55,109 bases of DNA from Porphyromonas levii DSM 23370 (GTDB taxonomy: Bacteria > Bacteroidota > Bacteroidia > Bacteroidales > Porphyromonadaceae). Of the stretch, positions 33,762 to 41,949 are shown piece by piece. The notes under the pieces were generated by a model, which saw only the letters and a program-made list of their open reading frames with translations, did no database searches and had not been told where the DNA came from. The first letter of the stretch is position 1. Each line of letters opens with the position of its first letter. Position numbers and translations under genes: made by a program. The DNA lies in contig NZ_KB904305.1 of NCBI RefSeq assembly GCF_000379925.1, positions 1 to 55,109 on the forward strand, written 5' to 3'.

Positions 33762-35897
33762 TCAAAAACTCAAATACTCACTGAACAGATTGTACTTCTC
33801 AATCAACAGATTTAGCTCTGGATCCATCTGAGCACGATAAATCTTCTTCGTCTCTAGTTCTGCGGATCTATTAAGCGCAGCGAGTCCAGCTTTAATATCA
33901 CCAAGTCGTACATATAGAATTGCCAACAGGTATTGGACATTAGCATTATCATAACCACCCTTATAGTTTTTCAAGATATTAAGAGCTGCCTTATCATACC
34001 CAAGACTCATAAGACTAATCGCATAATTATAGTCATCTGGATAATCCTTTAGGATATTAAGAGCCTCTTTGTAATCTCTATTACGAAGATAGTCTCGTCC
34101 CTCATTGTAACGCTCATCAACAACTTGTGTCTCTATCTTCTCCTCTTGCATTTCGGCTCGATGGGTATAGAAACGGAAGACAGTCTTGCGAAGCGAAGGA
34201 TACAACTCTTCCTTCATCTTATTGTAGACCTCAGGCATCTGCATCCGAAGAGCTTGCTCTCGTTCGTCTTCATTACGATACTTACTAAGCAAGTTCATAA
34301 TATCTGCAATGCGGATAGGGTTATAACCATGTTGCGCAGTATCAGCAACCCACGCCTGTACACCATCCCAATTTTCACCACCATTAGCGGTGCGGACAGG
34401 GAGACGACGTCCTCCGAAGTAGTTATTAGCAAGGAGATACTGACGAAGAGCCTCTGTACGCCTATTCGCCAATTGTTCGTTGTATTTGAAGCCCCCCTCA
34501 GGAGAAGCATAACCAACCATTGTTAGAGAGTCCAAGACGAGTGAACCGCCGTCCTCAATATCAAAGATGACATCCTTTATCTTAGCCAACTCTTCTTCAT
34601 TGCTGCGTAACTCTGGCTGAACTACAGCACTAGCAACCTCAAATTCAATGTCGGCTGAAACCTCTTTGTCAACCTGACGATAGATAGTCTCTAGTTTATA
34701 ATGAGTAGACTCGTCAAGAAGGTCTACCATAGCGCTCACATTATAGGTAAGCGTGTCACTAGAAGGCACCTTATAAGTAGATAGGTCAATAGCAATAACC
34801 TCCCCATCAAGAACGAGCTTGATCTTCTTCGTCCCACTATCCGCCACAAACTCCTGACTGTAGTAGTACTTGAAATCCTCCTTCCCTTGTACAATACTAT
34901 CAAGGCGTGCTTGGATGCGAGGGAACTTAACGAGCTTATTATACATTGCCTCCTTCTCTTGCTTCTTACGCTCATTCTCAGCTATACGCTTAATATTAGT
35001 GTACTTGCGTTCAATCTCCAGAGAGTCCTCTGGGCTCACATGCTTCTTAATAATCTCATCATTCCCCCAAGCGTATTCTGCAAACGACCTTGGAACGGAT
35101 TGCTTTGTATGATCACGGTACAACCAGTAAGCGGGGAACATCGCCAATAGGCTCGTTTCTGGATCAATAGACATGCGATTTCTCTTCATCTTTCTATTGA
35201 AGATCATATAACGCTTATTGATACGATCTCGCCAATCAATCCACTCATTTCTAAAAAGAAGATCTCTTTGCCAAGCGTTATGATACTCCATCTCTAGATC
35301 GCTAAGTGCCTTTGCGACACCTTTCTGGTCAATCATCTCCTTCCAGTAGAGACTATCAGGAACTATAGAGGCAAGGAAGGCCTTGTATTGCTGATAGCCT
35401 TTCTCCTGCATTCGTAAGAAGTCTGCACCACTCAAAACAAGAGGCTCTAGATTAACAACCTCATCATTATCCTTGAAGGCATTCGGGTAAACCCTTAACT
35501 GCCAACGATCATCTATCAAGGTCTTAGGAACGGTAATGATAAAATCAAGATTCACCTTACCATTTCTCTCTACAATATTCTTGATTTTTTGGATGATAGT
35601 CACCTGTGGGAGATCCATAGAAGGCATATACTCACCAGTCTCTTCATCCTTTGTAGAGGTAACAACCGTAACCATCTTACCACTATCTAACTCTGCCATA
35701 AATGTTGTAGCAGAGTTCTGATCATATAGATTCTCGGGGATTTTATCTTGTGGGATCTCCTTCTGGTTAACAAAGCTAAGACCAAGGCGATTATTTTCTT
35801 GCTCTTTCTTTGACAATTTGTTTGTGATACTACCACAAGAAGTGATAATTGCCGTTAGAGCAACTACACTTAATGTTGCTTTCGTTATCTTTTTCAT
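33762..35897 (-). CDS. OmpA-like lipoprotein with TPR tail (fimbrial cluster)
   Basis: A 711-residue lipoprotein (lipobox AIITSCGSI). The middle is charged and helical. Residues ~465-490 match the OmpA peptidoglycan-binding motif (SLTMVGYASPEGGFKYNEQLANRRTEALRQYL). The last ~110 residues are TPR-like (NYKEALNILKDYPDD..., YDKAALNILKNYKGG). OmpA-type lipoproteins beside DUF3575 genes head many Bacteroidales fimbrial clusters, and probably anchor the structure to the cell wall. Confidence 0.75.
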   Translation of the reverse strand: MKKITKATLSVVALTAIITSCGSITNKLSKKEQENNRLGLSFVNQKEIPQDKIPENLYDQNSATTFMAELDSGKMVTVVTSTKDEETGEYMPSMDLPQVTIIQKIKNIVERNGKVNLDFIITVPKTLIDDRWQLRVYPNAFKDNDEVVNLEPLVLSGADFLRMQEKGYQQYKAFLASIVPDSLYWKEMIDQKGVAKALSDLEMEYHNAWQRDLLFRNEWIDWRDRINKRYMIFNRKMKRNRMSIDPETSLLAMFPAYWLYRDHTKQSVPRSFAEYAWGNDEIIKKHVSPEDSLEIERKYTNIKRIAENERKKQEKEAMYNKLVKFPRIQARLDSIVQGKEDFKYYYSQEFVADSGTKKIKLVLDGEVIAIDLSTYKVPSSDTLTYNVSAMVDLLDESTHYKLETIYRQVDKEVSADIEFEVASAVVQPELRSNEEELAKIKDVIFDIEDGGSLVLDSLTMVGYASPEGGFKYNEQLANRRTEALRQYLLANNYFGGRRLPVRTANGGENWDGVQAWVADTAQHGYNPIRIADIMNLLSKYRNEDEREQALRMQMPEVYNKMKEELYPSLRKTVFRFYTHRAEMQEEKIETQVVDERYNEGRDYLRNRDYKEALNILKDYPDDYNYAISLMSLGYDKAALNILKNYKGGYDNANVQYLLAILYVRLGDIKAGLAALNRSAELETKKIYRAQMDPELNLLIEKYNLFSEYLSF

Positions 35898-35904
35898 TTA
35901 TTTA

Positions 35905-36453
35905 TTAGAAGAGATAGACGACAGATAATGCTGCCTTAGTTGGTAATACATAGACGCCTGACTTTTCATCAAGAATCTTTCCACAATTCTTACACTCAGA
36001 ACGGAAGTAATCAGTCCAAAGAACACTACCTCCTAAAGCAAACTCTAAGTTCCACCGTGGAGAAAGAGGAAGTTGGTAACCAACGTCAACACCGCCACCA
36101 ACGGCGATACCTTTAACCTTATATCTCATATAACGAGGGATCCCGAGATGATAACCAGCAAAAACACCATGAGCCCCGAAGAACCACCCTCTATAACTTT
36201 CCGACAACCAATAGCGAATCTGTGGGCGAACCATTAAATGTTGGATCCTAAACTTTTCGATCCTCCACGGATTTATGGACACATCAGCATGCGCTGACCA
36301 ATTTCGATTAAGTGTCATAGACACGTCGCCATTTAAGGTCGCTGTAGGAAGTGCTAAAGTGTTCACACTGGCACTGTAGAACTGTGCCTTACTTTCGAGG
36401 TGGCAAAACATAGACAAACCCACCGCAACTACACAAAGAAAAAATCGTTTCAT
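35905..36453 (-). CDS. DUF3575 outer-membrane protein, head of the fimbria-like operon
   Basis: A 182-residue exported protein with a signal peptide ending SKAQF and alternating beta strands (ASVNTLALPTATLNGDVSMTLN, IQHLMVRPQIRYWLSESYRGWFFGAHGVFAGYHLG, GYQLPLSPRWNLEFALGGSV) that match the DUF3575 family. It is the first gene after element promoter 36493-36550, with a leader of ~33 nt. OmpA-like follows after 7 bp. Likely part of surface assembly. Confidence 0.8.
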   Translation of the reverse strand: MKRFFLCVVAVGLSMFCHLESKAQFYSASVNTLALPTATLNGDVSMTLNRNWSAHADVSINPWRIEKFRIQHLMVRPQIRYWLSESYRGWFFGAHGVFAGYHLGIPRYMRYKVKGIAVGGGVDVGYQLPLSPRWNLEFALGGSVLWTDYFRSECKNCGKILDEKSGVYVLPTKAALSVVYLF

Positions 36454-36492
36454 CTGTAAAAATTATACTTGTTGAAAAATTAATTTATAACG

Positions 36493-36550
36493 CAAAGGTC
36501 ACCCAATTCACACCCTAAACCTCAAAGTGGGGTATCGTGGCATGAAATTC
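36493..36550 (-). promoter_or_regulatory. element promoter copy 10 (drives the fimbria-like operon)
   Basis: -7 GACCTTTG at 36493-36500, -33 TTTG at 36523-36526, spacing 22. The spacer sequence is unique, but core and boxes match the other copies. Confidence 0.85.
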
Positions 36551-36552
36551 TA

Positions 36553-37005
36553 TCACTTCTTCTCTACCGTAAACTTAAAATTGATGCGACGCTCATTTCC
36601 ATCACCATCTCTAACGGACACAATCATTTCATGATCCCCATAAGAATAAGGGGTATAGTTAAAGAGAAACATCTTATCCTTACTTATAGGATCTTTCAAG
36701 AGGGGCAACATTTTCCAAGCATTGTCTTCCAACCGTGTAAGTTCTTTCCCTAGATAAGCCTTACCATCACCTTTGGCACTAAAGAACTTGAGAACATAGT
36801 AATTATCTCTAAGATCTGATTGCTCTTTGAGATATACTTTTATCGCAGTATTGATTCCACTACTTACCGTTTGTCGGTAATCATCATGTCTTAGCTCAAA
36901 ACCTGTGGTAGTCGCATATTCTATATTAGAGCGACAGGAGAAAGAGATTGCCGTAACAACCCATAGGAGGATTAGTCCTCCAACAATAAACATCAAACGT
37001 CTCAT
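36553..37005 (-). CDS. traQ: TraQ-like (DUF3872) lipoprotein
   Basis: A 150-residue lipoprotein-like protein (hydrophobic N-terminus, SFSCRSN). The layout Y-x-F-x-L ... INTAIKVYLKEQSDLRDNYYVLKFFSAKGDGKAYLG ... MFLFNYTPYSYGDHEMIVSVRDGDGNERRINFKFTVEKK resembles DUF3872/TraQ of CTnDOT-type elements. I use ATG 37003-37005 because the predicted transcription start from copy 11 (near 37036) lies below the longer ATG at 37056. It is detached from the main tra operon but under the same promoter type. Confidence 0.6.
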   Translation of the reverse strand: MRRLMFIVGGLILLWVVTAISFSCRSNIEYATTTGFELRHDDYRQTVSSGINTAIKVYLKEQSDLRDNYYVLKFFSAKGDGKAYLGKELTRLEDNAWKMLPLLKDPISKDKMFLFNYTPYSYGDHEMIVSVRDGDGNERRINFKFTVEKK

Positions 37006-37043
37006 ATTATATATTACATCAACAGTTAATAATAAATCTAGCA

Positions 37044-37104
37044 CAAAGGTCAGCACTTCAAACCCACTATCCTAGAAGTGGGGTATCGTGGCATACGATT
37101 TCTC
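37044..37104 (-). promoter_or_regulatory. element promoter copy 11 (drives the TraQ-like gene)
   Basis: -7 GACCTTTG at 37044-37051, -33 position TTCT at 37074-37077 (one mismatch), spacing 22. Core intact. It decides the start codon of 36553-37005. Confidence 0.8.
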
Positions 37105-37137
37105 TGAAGAAAAAGAGAAAGAACCCTCAGACAAAGA

Positions 37138-37680
37138 CTAATCTGATACACTAAGACCTTTTTCGACGTCAAGAGAGACCAACAGATTTTGTCTTTCTCT
37201 TCGTTTCTTATAGGTTATTACAACACTAAAATCCTGAGATCCAACAGTAGCAGGTGAGATAAAAACCAAAAAAGAACATTCTTTTTGCTGACCATTATAA
37301 TCCGCATTAACAAGGCAAGATCGACCCACTCTAACACGGTCTTCTCCTGTAAATCGATTCAACCACCCAATTCCATTAAGTGGATCATAGGATGAAGAGT
37401 GCAACTTTCGTAAATCACTCTCCGTCCCCGCCCAAAATACGCTACATCCAGAATAGTTTGTCGCAAAAGACACTCGACACTGAGAAAACTCCTCCTTTGT
37501 GAGTCCTCGAACAACTACCCGCCAAAAGGAAGGCTTGCCAAGATAATGCTTAGTAGTTATTTGATGTGCTTCAGCTGACCACGATGTAGGTTCTTTATAG
37601 GTCACTGCATTCCAGATACAAGATTGAAGACCAAATACGCACAAAAGACTCAGGAATGTTTTTTTTAATAATGTTTTCAT
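37138..37680 (-). CDS. small lipoprotein of unknown function
   Basis: About 180 residues from ATG 37678-37680 (MKTLLKKTF; the ATG at 37689 is an alternative). Lipobox LQSCIWN. Beta-rich with FWRVVVRGLTKEEFSQCRVSF and FLVFISPATVGSQDFSVVITYKKRR. It is probably in an operon with 37747-38301 and the MORN gene 38318-39085, since no promoter is visible in the 66-bp gap. It might be a distant TraQ-like protein. Confidence 0.6.
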   Translation of the reverse strand: MKTLLKKTFLSLLCVFGLQSCIWNAVTYKEPTSWSAEAHQITTKHYLGKPSFWRVVVRGLTKEEFSQCRVSFATNYSGCSVFWAGTESDLRKLHSSSYDPLNGIGWLNRFTGEDRVRVGRSCLVNADYNGQQKECSFLVFISPATVGSQDFSVVITYKKRRERQNLLVSLDVEKGLSVSD

Positions 37681-37746
37681 ACTACACAATACTATATAAT
37701 GGTATATATCTAAAAACCAGGATGACGAGCCCTATGACCCCTAATG

Positions 37747-38301
37747 TTATCGTCGAACTCTTCTTCTCTGCTTTTTTTCGGCTCTGGTAGGACCTTTATT
37801 ATCATCCAAACAGGTTCTACAGTCTATTCCTCTTTGACTGAGGATACGACATAACGCATCTGTTTCGGTTGAAGATAAAGGTCTTTCCCTAATCAATTTT
37901 GCGCCCTCCTTATAATTTCGGTCTATATCAGTAAGAAGAGGCATTAAGAAGTATCTCATTCGTTCTGCCGAACGTACCCCTTGACGGTATAGTTGATTAG
38001 CCCTATTAACCATGGTCTTGACATCATTAGGGCTATTGGGATGATTCAGTAAGGCGTCTAATGGATCCCAAGGGATATAATCGTGCATGCGTACAACAAT
38101 TTGACAAGCAATGTATTTCAACAGCTCGCTCGAAGCATTACTATTGTATGGAATTTGGTACACATCATCCTCAAATTCTGTTTTGAACACAGCCCACAAC
38201 TCATCCAACGTAGTTTCTGGAGATCTAATACCACGGTGTCTATAAGGATCGTTAAGTATCATATCATACAAGTTCTTTTTTCTACAATTGTTACAAAGCA
38301 C
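37747..38301 (-). CDS. uncharacterised cytoplasmic protein
   Basis: 184 residues (or 171 if it starts at ATG 38260-38262). Helical (ELLKYIACQIVVRMHDY, DVKTMVNRANQLYRQGVRSAERMRYFL) with Cys pairs CNNC at the N-terminus and CRTC near the end, and a strongly basic C-terminus KKQRRRVRR. It starts 16 bp after the MORN gene stop. Family not recognised; the basic tail could bind nucleic acid. Confidence 0.6.
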   Translation of the reverse strand: MLCNNCRKKNLYDMILNDPYRHRGIRSPETTLDELWAVFKTEFEDDVYQIPYNSNASSELLKYIACQIVVRMHDYIPWDPLDALLNHPNSPNDVKTMVNRANQLYRQGVRSAERMRYFLMPLLTDIDRNYKEGAKLIRERPLSSTETDALCRILSQRGIDCRTCLDDNKGPTRAEKKQRRRVRR

Positions 38302-38317
38302 AAGAATATCACGAGAG

Positions 38318-39085
38318 TCAAAGACTTCGACCTCCCTTCTTTTTATTGGAGCTTAGATTAACACACTTACTCCCTACACGACTTTGAGCTGATGAATTCG
38401 AGACGCCTTTATTTTCAAAGGTCTTCCGAACCTTCTCTACTGCATCAATAAGCAAGCCATTCTGATAAGCACAACGATCAGACAACTGACCATTAGCGTG
38501 CCAACACTCATAGAGACCATCAAGTTTACCTTCCTTATAAGTACAGCGAATCCATGGTTGACCATTGTTATACCACATCTCAGAAAGACCATCTTGCATA
38601 CCATTCTTATAACTAGAACGAATCCACGGACTACCATCCTCGTACCAATTTTCTAGTACACCCTCTCTTTTTCCGTTTTCCCAATGACCACGCTCTTCTT
38701 GCTGACCATTATCGTACCAGTATTCAACAACACCGTCTAGCTCTCCATCCTTGTAATGACTACGTTCGTCCATCTGACCATTAGGATGCCAAGCCTCACA
38801 GAGACCGACAGGCTTCCCATCTCTATAATTAATACGCTCTTCTAGCTGACCATTATCGTGCCAATGCTCAGAAAGTCCTTCTCTCCTCCCATCATTGTAA
38901 TGGCAACGCTCCCGCAACTGACCATTAAACCACCACTCCTCGTAGAGGCCACTCTGTCGATTGCCCCGACAAAAAACACCCTTTCCTTTATCATACGACA
39001 AAGGACGATAATAGATTGCTCCACGCTCGGGGTGCTCATCATTCTTACGAATCTTTTCAAGGATCTTGTCTAATTCCTTATCCAT
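38318..39085 (-). CDS. MORN-2/YwqK-like repeat protein, short-N-terminus type, GGRSL tail
   Basis: A 255-residue protein. The N-terminal ~35 residues (HPERGAIYY) match the 193-1002 protein; then seven full 24-residue MORN-2 repeats and a degenerate one. Its C-terminal region is unrelated to the other MORN proteins except for the last residues NKKKGGRSL. Two repeats (EDGSPWIRSSY block; MDERSHYKDGELDG block) are nearly identical in DNA to repeats in 14457-15893 and 39452-41245, indicating exchange. Leader about 30 nt from copy 12. Confidence 0.85.
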   Translation of the reverse strand: MDKELDKILEKIRKNDEHPERGAIYYRPLSYDKGKGVFCRGNRQSGLYEEWWFNGQLRERCHYNDGRREGLSEHWHDNGQLEERINYRDGKPVGLCEAWHPNGQMDERSHYKDGELDGVVEYWYDNGQQEERGHWENGKREGVLENWYEDGSPWIRSSYKNGMQDGLSEMWYNNGQPWIRCTYKEGKLDGLYECWHANGQLSDRCAYQNGLLIDAVEKVRKTFENKGVSNSSAQSRVGSKCVNLSSNKKKGGRSL

Positions 39086-39121
39086 ACTAGTATATCTAAT
39101 GTTACATAATTATATATACGG

Positions 39122-39182
39122 CAAAGATCAAGCAGAAATGCCACGACACCTCAAAGTGGGGTATCGTGGCATGCAATTTCTC
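39122..39182 (-). promoter_or_regulatory. element promoter copy 12 (drives 38318-39085)
   Basis: -7 GATCTTTG at 39122-39129, -33 TTTG at 39152-39155, spacing 22. Full outer dyad present, side palindrome TCTTT-GA-AAAGA. Confidence 0.8.
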
Positions 39183-39243
39183 TTTGAAAAGACGTTTTTT
39201 GTGTGTCAGCAACCACAAAGAATCAGTTCCCAACACGAAATAA

Positions 39244-39288
39244 GGGCGAACCTCCACACAAACCCATGAAAAAAGTGGAGATCCGCCC
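39244..39288 (-). terminator. hairpin downstream of orphan promoter copy 13
   Basis: 14-bp arms GGGCGAACCTCCAC (39244-39257) and GTGGAGATCCGCCC (39275-39288) with two mismatches and a T-rich loop on the minus strand. Between it and promoter 39367 there is no ORF of useful length. The 39086-39451 gap thus holds copy 12, this hairpin and copy 13. Confidence 0.5.
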
Positions 39289-39360
39289 GATGAAACAACC
39301 GAACAAAAACGTCAATCCCTAACAATAGGATTCAAAACAATAACTGAGTAATAATAATTT
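39288..39360 (-). ncRNA. candidate small RNA from orphan element promoter
   Basis: A promoter with perfect spacing (copy 13) would start a transcript near 39358 that runs into the 39244-39288 hairpin, giving an RNA of roughly 100-115 nt. No convincing coding frame exists here; a 14-codon frame starting inside the hairpin loop is not supported. Inference only. Confidence 0.3.
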
Positions 39361-39366
39361 ATAAAA

Positions 39367-39426
39367 CAAAGATCAACATAAAATTTAGTCAAGCCTCAAA
39401 ATGGGGTATCGTGGCATACGATTTCT
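39367..39426 (-). promoter_or_regulatory. element promoter copy 13, no gene downstream
   Basis: -7 GATCTTTG at 39367-39374, -33 TTTG at 39397-39400, spacing 22. Core ends CCCCAT as in copies 1 and 3; side palindrome TCTTC-AA-GAAGA. The spacer is A/T-rich and unrelated to the MORN copies. Confidence 0.75.
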
Positions 39427-39451
39427 TCAAGAAGATGAAAAAAGATAAAAT

Positions 39452-41245
39452 TCAAAGACCTCGACCTCCTTTCCGCTTAGGGGAAAGGATATTCAGTTGT
39501 TTCTCTTTTTTGCCTGCTTGAATACTAGCATCAACAGGCGTGAAGTCGTTAAGGACTTGACGACTTACCTCTTTACCCATGTCATAGATAATAGCGTCCA
39601 CCTTCATATCGAGTCTAAGAATTTCACAAAGACCGTCTAGCTCTCCATCCTTGTAATGACTACGTTCGTCCATCTGACCATTAGAGCGCCACTTCTCGTA
39701 GAGACCGTCTTCCAGACCATTATTATAGTTAGATTGCTCAAACAACTGACCATTAGGATGCCAACGCTCATAGAGACCGTCAAACTTGTCTTCCTTATAA
39801 TTGGCTCTGAAAGACAACTGACCATTATCGTGCCAATGCTCACAAAGACCATCTCGCCTCCCATTCTTCCAGTTATAGCGCTCAGTCAACTGACCATCCC
39901 TCTTCCACTCCTCATAAAGACCATCTCGCTTACCATTTTTCCAGTTAGAACGCTCTTCTAGCCGACCATTAGGATACCAACGTTCCTTGAGACCTTCCTG
40001 TCTCCCATTCTTCCAATGAGAGCGAATCCACGGACTACCATCCTCGAACCAATGCTCAGAAAGACCTTCCTTCTTGTCTTCCCTCCAACTAGAGCGCTCT
40101 TCTATCTGACCGTTCTTGTGCCAACTCTCAAAGAGACCATCATATTGACCATTCTTACAGTTATAGCGCTTCAACAACTGACCATTATCGTACCACTTCT
40201 CAAAGAGACCGACAGGCTTACCATTCTTATAAGTACCTCGAAATGCTAATCGTCCATCCTCGTACCAACGTTCAGAAAGTCCTTCTCTCCTCCCATCATT
40301 GTAATGGCAACGCTCATGCAACTGATTATTATCATACCACCCCTCACAAAGGCCATCCTTGTAGCCTTCCTTATATGTACAGCGATTAGCCAACTGACCA
40401 TTAGGGTGCCAACCCTCATAAAGACCGTCCTCCTGACCATCCTTCCAATTAGAGCGCTCCCACAACTGGCCATTCTCATACCACTCCTCATAGAGACCAT
40501 TCTGCCGATTTCCTTTATAAATATCTGACATCTCTACAATATCACCACACACACCAATCTCCAAGTCAGCCGATCGTCCCAACTCATCATCAGGAATTAA
40601 ATAGTTTAGAAGAGGAACACCATCATGCGATTTGTCCTGACGATCCCACCACAAATCATCATAATCCTCATTCGCACAGAAAGCAATCAATTTTCCGTTC
40701 TCAAAAGCGACTTTCTTCTCACATCCATCATAGTGTTGCCAATAATCCCAAGCATCATCTGTGACACCACCTTCACCATCTCCTTGAAGCAAACACCAAG
40801 GGTTGGCATCCTCTCCGAAATGAGTGTCAACAATCCGTCGCATCGCAAATTGACCTTCAGGAGGGTCATCTACATCGTAGACCGTAATCCCATAACCGAT
40901 CTCACGCTTATTACTTAGTTCGGGTACAGTATCAGGATTAACGGCACCTTCTCGCAACTTATATTTCTTGAAAGCCTCAATGAGAGACATCGGACTATCA
41001 TAACTCATGGGATCAGCTTTCCCTCTACGTGCTATCTCCACCGCCTCATCAATCTTAGGCTGATCCTCAGGAACCCTTACTACACTCTTAGAAAACCATC
41101 GCCCTGTGAGTAGGGCGTTGACATTACGCATAGGAGAGATATATGTTAAGAAAGACATTTTATCCTCCTCTGATAAATCAAGACCTCTCCTTAGCCATAT
41201 ATCTACAGTCTCCAACACTCTCTTAGTCGCAACCTGTTCACTCAT
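39452..41245 (-). CDS. MORN-2/YwqK-like repeat protein, long (MSEQVATKR) family, 12 repeats
   Basis: A 597-residue protein. Residues 1-~240 are almost identical to 14457-15893, and the last ~45 residues match the 193-1002 and 14457 tails (VLNDFTPVDASIQ...KRKGGRGL). Between them are about twelve full 24-residue MORN-2 repeats plus a partial one, against seven in the 14457 paralogue. The repeat array therefore expands and contracts in 72-bp steps while both ends are held constant. Own promoter at 41283-41340. Confidence 0.85.
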   Translation of the reverse strand: MSEQVATKRVLETVDIWLRRGLDLSEEDKMSFLTYISPMRNVNALLTGRWFSKSVVRVPEDQPKIDEAVEIARRGKADPMSYDSPMSLIEAFKKYKLREGAVNPDTVPELSNKREIGYGITVYDVDDPPEGQFAMRRIVDTHFGEDANPWCLLQGDGEGGVTDDAWDYWQHYDGCEKKVAFENGKLIAFCANEDYDDLWWDRQDKSHDGVPLLNYLIPDDELGRSADLEIGVCGDIVEMSDIYKGNRQNGLYEEWYENGQLWERSNWKDGQEDGLYEGWHPNGQLANRCTYKEGYKDGLCEGWYDNNQLHERCHYNDGRREGLSERWYEDGRLAFRGTYKNGKPVGLFEKWYDNGQLLKRYNCKNGQYDGLFESWHKNGQIEERSSWREDKKEGLSEHWFEDGSPWIRSHWKNGRQEGLKERWYPNGRLEERSNWKNGKRDGLYEEWKRDGQLTERYNWKNGRRDGLCEHWHDNGQLSFRANYKEDKFDGLYERWHPNGQLFEQSNYNNGLEDGLYEKWRSNGQMDERSHYKDGELDGLCEILRLDMKVDAIIYDMGKEVSRQVLNDFTPVDASIQAGKKEKQLNILSPKRKGGRGL

Positions 41246-41282
41246 ACTATATACGAATCATCTGTTCTAATTACACGTAAAG

Positions 41283-41340
41283 CAAAGGTCAAACAGAAAT
41301 GTCACGAGACCTCAGAGTGGGGTATCGTGGCATGCAATTG
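41283..41340 (-). promoter_or_regulatory. element promoter copy 14 (drives 39452-41245)
   Basis: -7 GACCTTTG at 41283-41290, -33 position TCTG at 41313-41316, spacing 22. The outer dyad has one T/G change in the left arm (ATGTCACGA), still pairable as a wobble on the plus-strand RNA. Confidence 0.8.
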
Positions 41341-41897
41341 TTTGAAAAAAAGGATTGAAAACTATCCGATCTTGAATGCGGAACAGAAATTCCAATATTA
41401 CACGACAACCAGATTTCTGAAGCAAACTGGAGAGACAATTCGTCGTACATCGCATTTCTGTGACAGAAATACAAGCTATATCGTATTATAAAGCCGAAAA
41501 TAGAATTTGCCTCAGACAAACACTAAATAGAAGTTTCTCTGAGAATAAGCATTTCTTTTGTTTTTACACACAACTTTGCGTATGTCAAAAGAGAAAAAGA
41601 CAATATAAGTCTACTGAAAGGGAAATGGAGCCTAACTCAAAGAGTCGTTGAGAGAGTAAGCTCCGAAAAACAAAAGCTCGACAAGAGAAACAGAAATCCC
41701 ATTTTATCGCTATCTGTTTCGACAATTCAATATACACATTATTTCTGCTCCGGAAATAACATGTACCTGTATTTTTCGTAGAATCAATCACACAAATAAA
41801 AGTAAAGTAAAGTATAGTAAATAATACCCCTATAATCCCCTATCAAAAACAAGAACTCAAAAGACGCATGAAGGGAGGAAGAAAAAGGAAGAAAAAA
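41341..41897. other. non-coding region rich in ACAGAAAT/ATTTCTGT motifs
   Basis: No credible gene. CAGAAAT or its complement occurs at 41384, 41413, 41454, 41464, 41691 and 41740 (plus 41294 in the adjacent promoter). One pair forms the perfect palindrome ATTTCTGT-G-ACAGAAAT (41454-41470), and TTATTTC/GAAATAA flanks another. GACAATTC also recurs near 41434 and 41721. It may be a protein-binding, replication or transfer region. No nick-site motif is recognisable. Confidence 0.4.
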
Positions 41898-41928
41898 TCT
41901 GGACCACCCCACTGAGGGGCAATCCAGA
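41898..41928 (-). terminator. terminator of the primase gene
   Basis: On the minus strand: TCTGGA ... GCCCC/GGGG ... TCCAGA hairpin followed directly by TTTTTT, 21 bp after the primase stop. A classic intrinsic terminator. Confidence 0.8.
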
Positions 41929-41949
41929 AAAAAGAAATGAACATCAAAA

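Noticed and set aside
37005-37056. Longer N-terminus for the TraQ-like gene (ATG at 37056)
   Set aside because: That ATG lies upstream of the predicted transcription start from the -7 box at 37044-37051.
39267-39323. 18-codon plus-strand frame MKKVEIRPMKQPNKNVNP
   Set aside because: Too short and within a hairpin; no supporting promoter on the plus strand.
110-41340. The dyad copies as invertible (phase-variable) promoters
   Set aside because: The dyad spans only ~35 bp with a -33 box in its loop, is absent in most copies, and no invertase gene is nearby. All copies have the same orientation relative to their gene.
41460-41651. 63-codon plus-strand ORF
   Set aside because: Biased low-quality composition, no promoter, lies in the repeat-rich non-coding stretch.
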